DNA from: Dillenia suffruticosa
Taxonomy: Eukaryota; Streptophyta; Magnoliopsida; Dilleniales; Dilleniaceae
Length of the DNA: 64,000 nt
NCBI GenBank assembly: GCA_033439265.1
Contig: JAVTVX010000034.1
Location: forward strand, 12,307,001 to 12,371,000
Direction: 5' to 3'
Part shown: positions 59,758-64,000 of the stretch, in pieces
Numbering within the stretch: position 1 is the stretch's first letter
Layout: each line of letters begins with the position of its first letter
Position numbers and translations under genes: made by a program
Notes under the pieces: generated by a model
Told to the model about the DNA's origin: nothing
The model's input: the letters and a program-made list of their open reading frames with translations, nothing else
The model's database searches: none

Positions 59758-62449
59758 CACGTTTGTATTTAAATTATTTTTTTCCTTTTCATATAGTTCA
59801 AATATTGCTTGTAAAGTAAAAGATGTTTGTTGTTTTAAAAAATGTGGGTTAATAGATGCTTCTGATGGAAAAGTTTGTGCAAAACAATCAATTAACATTT
59901 CAGCATCTTCAACTTTAATACGTGGATCTAATGCACTTGCAACTAAATATAAAATTGGAATTTCTTCATAATATTTTAAAAATTTTGTTTTCATCGAAAG
60001 AACAATTTCACCAAATCTTTCTTCATTTTCAAATTCATTAAATACATAAATAATTTTACAAAGATTTGGTAACATTAAATGAGTAATTAGATAATAATAT
60101 CCGGATAATAATTTGGTACATAAATAAAATATTTTCAATAATTTAGTAAGTGTAGATGCAAAATCGAAAGTGTTATTATCGATAAAACCAAATTCGTAAT
60201 TTGAATTTATAAATTCAATTAAAATATTTTGAAAAATAAGTACACCTTTTAACATGTCATATGTTGAATTTCACCTAGTGTCATATTCCATTTTAAATTT
60301 TTTATATTTTTTATTATGTAACAAACATAATTGTCTAATTTCTTGGATTTTTACAGAAGAATTTCTTATTTGATGAATTAAATCCCGAATAGGTTTTAAA
60401 AATAATTCTCCAATTGCTAAACCATCCTTAACACATAAATTAATTATATGACATGCACATCTAATATGAAAAAAAAGTTCCATTTAAAATTGTATTTAAA
60501 GAATTTTTTAAACTATTAACTGCAGTTGTATTAGCCGAAGCATTATCAAATGAAATAGAAAAAATTATATCACTTATTCCATAGTCATAAACAACATTTG
60601 AAATTATTCTAGCTATATATGCACCGGAATGTGAAAATTCCCACCATTGAAAAGTTAAAATTCTTTTTTTAAAGACCATGAATTATTTATCCAATGATAT
60701 GTTATTACAATATAATATTTTTTTTTATGTTCATTTTTTCAACTATCCAAAATTAATGAAAATTTATAATCACTAGTCATAAATTGTGTAATTATATCAT
60801 TTTTTTAATTCTTGATATCTATCTAATGATCTCGTTTTATCGGATCTTCTACTAAATTTTTTATAACCGGGTTGTAAATATTTTTGTACATATTCTTCAA
60901 ATACGGGACATGCAACTATGTTAAGTGGTAATTCTTTTCTTGCTAGCCATTCTATTTGTCCAATTTTTTCTTTATCCGAATTATATTTAAATATACCAGT
61001 TATATTACCTTCCCCTGTACCAATTTGTGTTTGTCTTGTTTGTGGTAATTTATCTAGATGATTATTAACTGAGTGTCTTCTAAGTGTGTCTACCCCCAAC
61101 CCTTCAAAAATTTATATTTTTGATGACAAATTTTACAAATTGTTTTTTGTTCTTCATGTTTTTTCTCAAAAAATGTCCATATATTAATATTATCTTTTTT
61201 AGTCCGTGTTGTTTTAGATTCTGTATTACTAGATTCAGTTTTTTCGAAAAGAGTTTCAATATCTATATTATCGGGAATTTCATTTTGAAAAAAAAAATGG
61301 AGGCATAGGAGATTGTTGAGAAGATTGTGAAAAGTGTGTTCCGGCCATTTTATTAAAAATTTAAGAATAAATTTTTAAATTTAAATATACGATTAAATTT
61401 TTAAAATGATATTTAAAAAAAACTTTTAAAATTTAATTTTTAAAAAAAAAAGTAATGCAAATGCAAGAAAATAAATATGCGAAAAAATTAAATGTACCGA
61501 TTTGACGGATATCGCAGTTGTTTTTTACAAAATCTTGAATTTGAGCTCTCAACCTTGAAATCTTACCAAATCTTGATCAATGTTGAAGGTCGTGAAAAAT
61601 TTGTAATCCTCCCTTCTCCACTCAGACCGTTCTGTAGCAAGAGTACCAAGAAAGTTTCCAGGTAAGAGGTGGAGCTCGTCTGTCCTCTCTTAAGTACCTC
61701 TTTTCTTCGACAATTAATTGCCCCGAGACAGAACTTTCCTAGACATGCTATGCCATTGCATATTGAGTCAATGGGTTTCACAAAAGTTTAGAATACAAAA
61801 ATGGTGAAAAGGATAACAGAAATGATAATGGTGGAAATGATAATCGAAATGGTGTAGAAATTGATAGAAATGGTATAGAAAATGGTATAGAGAATTTAAA
61901 CAATGGTGAAAAGGAAATGATAATGTGTTTAATAAAAATAATGGTAGAAATAATAATAGAAATGGTATAAAAATTGGTGGAAATGGTGCAAAAATTGATG
62001 GAAATGGTATAGAAAATGGTATAGAGAATTTAAAAATGGTGAAAAGGAAATGATAATGGAAATAGTAATGAAAATTGAGAGAATATAGTAATATTGAGAG
62101 AATGTAGATGTGAGAGGGAGAGATATTTTGTTGTAAAGCTTTTGGAAATGGGGTGTCAGGTATTTATAGGAAAATTTTTTGACCTTATAGAACAAAATAA
62201 CCTCAAAACTAGCCTTTTTACAGTTGTTGGGAGGGGTAAAATTGGAAAAAATTCAAAAAAAAAAAATGGGGAATAGCCGTTGGAACCTCCGGGCCGGGCC
62301 GGTTCACGGTTCCAAAAGGCCCTGAACCGGCCCGGCTTGCTACAGTAACTGGTTCGGGTTATTGTAGCATCGGGCCGGTTCGCGGGCTAGGCTTTTTTCG
62401 GGGCAGCCGGGTCAGTTTTCGGGCCCAAACCGGCCCGGGCTCATGTCTA
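59758..62449 (-). mobile_element. hAT transposon, copy 2, one end missing
   Basis: Matches 53890-56595 in sequence and in position within the small CACTA, with the same GATTAACG next to its intact end. It is therefore a duplicate of copy 1, not a new insertion. About 960 bp of the transposase 3' side is absent. Confidence 0.9.
59760..61348 (-). pseudogene. hAT transposase, copy 2, 3' truncated
   Basis: Starts MAGTH at 61348. BED ligand parts are near 61084-61230. The RNase H-like middle is open over a longer stretch (to about 60255 and on to 59760: DNASANTTAVNSL, IRCACHIINLCVKDGL, LVASALDPRIKVEDAEM) than in copy 1. The dimerisation region is missing. The apparent continuation past 59757 is array sequence. 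Confidence 0.85.
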
Positions 62450-63620
62450 GATTAACGTTAGACGGAATACTAAGAGATTAGCGAAGAATTAGAAATCGAA
62501 ATTAGCGACGAAAATATTTTCGTTATTAATCCGTCGCTGTAGTGGTTTTGAGTAAAAAATAAAAATTGTAAAATTATCAATGACGGAATAGCGATGGAAT
62601 TTTTAGCGATGAAAAATATCCGTCGCTAATCCGTTATTGTAGTGGTGAAAGGTAAAAAAAAAAAAAAAAAAAAAAAAAAACATATGTATAGCTATCAGCA
62701 TCGGATTACCGACGGAAATTTTAGTGACGGATTACCGATAGATTTTTCTCAATTTTTAAGTTTTTTAGTTTTTTTAATTTTTTTAATTCTTTTAATTCTT
62801 TTAACTTTTTTAATTTTTTTAATTTTTTAATTTTTTTAATTTTTTTAATTTGTTTAATTGTCTTCCCTTTATTATTTTATAATTCTCTTTCTTTTTTCTT
62901 TTATTTATTTTATTTTTTCATTGATTCTATTATTTTATTATTCAATTTAATGGGTAAATCAAAAAAATAATTTGCAATTCTATCTTAATGGAAAAAAAAT
63001 TATCCCAAGGTAAAGGAAAAAAATAAGAGATGCGAGTGAGATAAAAAAAAATTATGAAATTAAGATAAAAGTTTAGAAAAAACTTTTGAGAGAGATTAAT
63101 ATTTAAAAAAAATGAGAGTTAAATAATAAATAATAAAAAAAAAGTATATCATAAAACAGAATTTGGCAGTGGTTGGAGAACTCATCTTTCATCTTGTAGA
63201 CGCGAATTCGATTCTGGGAGGAGACATTTTTCACCAAAAAAATGCAGGGCGCAAGGGCAGGCGAGTGCGCCCGCGCAGCGGGCGGACGAGTTCCCTGGAG
63301 TAGGTGGGTCCGCGTGCGGGTGGGTTTCACATGAGCGGGCATGCATGAAGGTGTGTGTATGCGTGACGGTGCGGGTAGGCACGTGTGCGGACGTATGCAC
63401 TCTCATGAAGGCTTCCAGAATCAGTAACGGAATTTTATTTTCTTTTATCAACGACGGATTCCATCGCTGATAGTTAGCAACCCGTCGATAAAAATTAGCT
63501 GGGTGTTTTCAGCGACAGATTTAGTAACAAAAATTTTCCGTCACTGATATTTTTTAACGATGGAATCTTTTCTTTTAACGCTGGATATCTCCGTCGCTGA
63601 AAGAAAATTTTCTAATAGTG
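62450..63620. mobile_element. Non-autonomous CACTA element, right part, unit 4
   Basis: Matches 56596-57775, ending TTTTCTAATAGTG at 63620 followed by TCA. Poly-A run at 62655-62680; tRNA-like segment near 63164-63212 with a 2-bp loss in its A box. Confidence 0.88.
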
Positions 63621-64000
63621 TCACTTTTGGGTTTCTATAACCTTTTCATAAATAAGCTTTCAATTCATTCCATATATCATAGTGTGAGATAAAGGTGTGG
63701 ATTATTGGTGACTGAATAATAGTTCTGGTGTAAGTAAACACATTATAAATTTTTCTACAAAACTATGAAAGTGGGTTTTGCTTTCTTTTTGTTTGCTGTG
63801 TCTTGAACATGTAAGGAAAAAAATTTTCAACATTCACAAAGCCGAGATCTTTTATTTATTTATTTATGAGAGTTTTTACGATGATGGATGCTATCAGGAG
63901 AGAGAAATTTTCTTTTCTCTTATCGCAACTACTTCCAACCCTGGGAGAAGTAAAAAACTATTGATTTCCATTTACAATCAGTTGAGTAAGAGAGATGACA
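63621..64000. other. Array spacer, unit 4, cut by the window end
   Basis: Matches 57776-58155. The 78-codon frame region starts near 63867 but has lost one base (AGAGAAATTTTC). A fourth peptide gene would be expected about 0.5 kb beyond the window. Confidence 0.7.

Noticed and set aside
59581..60255. 224-codon chimera of hAT and array sequence
   Set aside because: It merely reads across the rearrangement at 59757; the last third is array spacer in reverse.

Overview
This is nuclear DNA from a eudicot-type flowering plant. The window is AT-rich, genes have GT–AG introns and TATA/AATAAA signals, and most bases belong to plant transposable elements. I cannot name the species. No rRNA, tRNA gene, CRISPR array or bacterial-type feature was seen.

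The native sequence is a tandem array of a unit of about 5.8 kb. Each unit holds a minus-strand, two-exon gene for a 96-residue secreted peptide with 12 cysteines (7302-7718, 12727-13145, 58616-59034). Two of the units shown also keep a plus-strand, frame-broken diverged relative (10124-10385 and 51846-52108). Each unit also carries a small non-autonomous CACTA element (5288-6471, 11020-11888, 52842-57775, 62450-63620). The copies keep the same order and junctions, so the CACTA insertion came before the amplification.

Layout: 1-4821 is the right part of a decayed Ty3/gypsy element on the minus strand, inserted into unit 1. Unit 1 runs 4822-10655 and unit 2 starts at 10656. Unit 2 is split at 14252/50618 by a 36.4-kb nested complex flanked by the 5-bp duplication TGATG. 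The complex starts and ends as a gag/protease-only LTR retrotransposon. Its left LTR is split by a 19.1-kb CACTA element (16445-35555, duplication TTA) that encodes a TNP2-type transposase, a TNPA-like protein, a putative plant transposon (gag-like) protein and a 13-exon Ulp1-type cysteine protease. Further right lie an Athila/Tat-like deletion derivative (38807-44580), LTR pieces, a duplicated stretch of host sequence (46283-47152), and a complete LTR (47781-50617). Unit 2 resumes at 50618. Unit 3 runs 52376-59757, and its small CACTA was itself hit by a hAT element (52931-56595). Unit 4 (59758-64000, cut by the window end) begins inside a duplicated copy of that hAT element.

Three things stand out. 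The large CACTA carries an Ulp1-like protease whose 13 exons all join in phase with GT–AG borders while its TNP2 is broken. The cysteine-rich peptide array has three near-identical intact copies. Several rearrangement junctions are filled with short patches that match other places in this window, two of them matching the hAT element about 9 kb away, which looks like template-switching repair.
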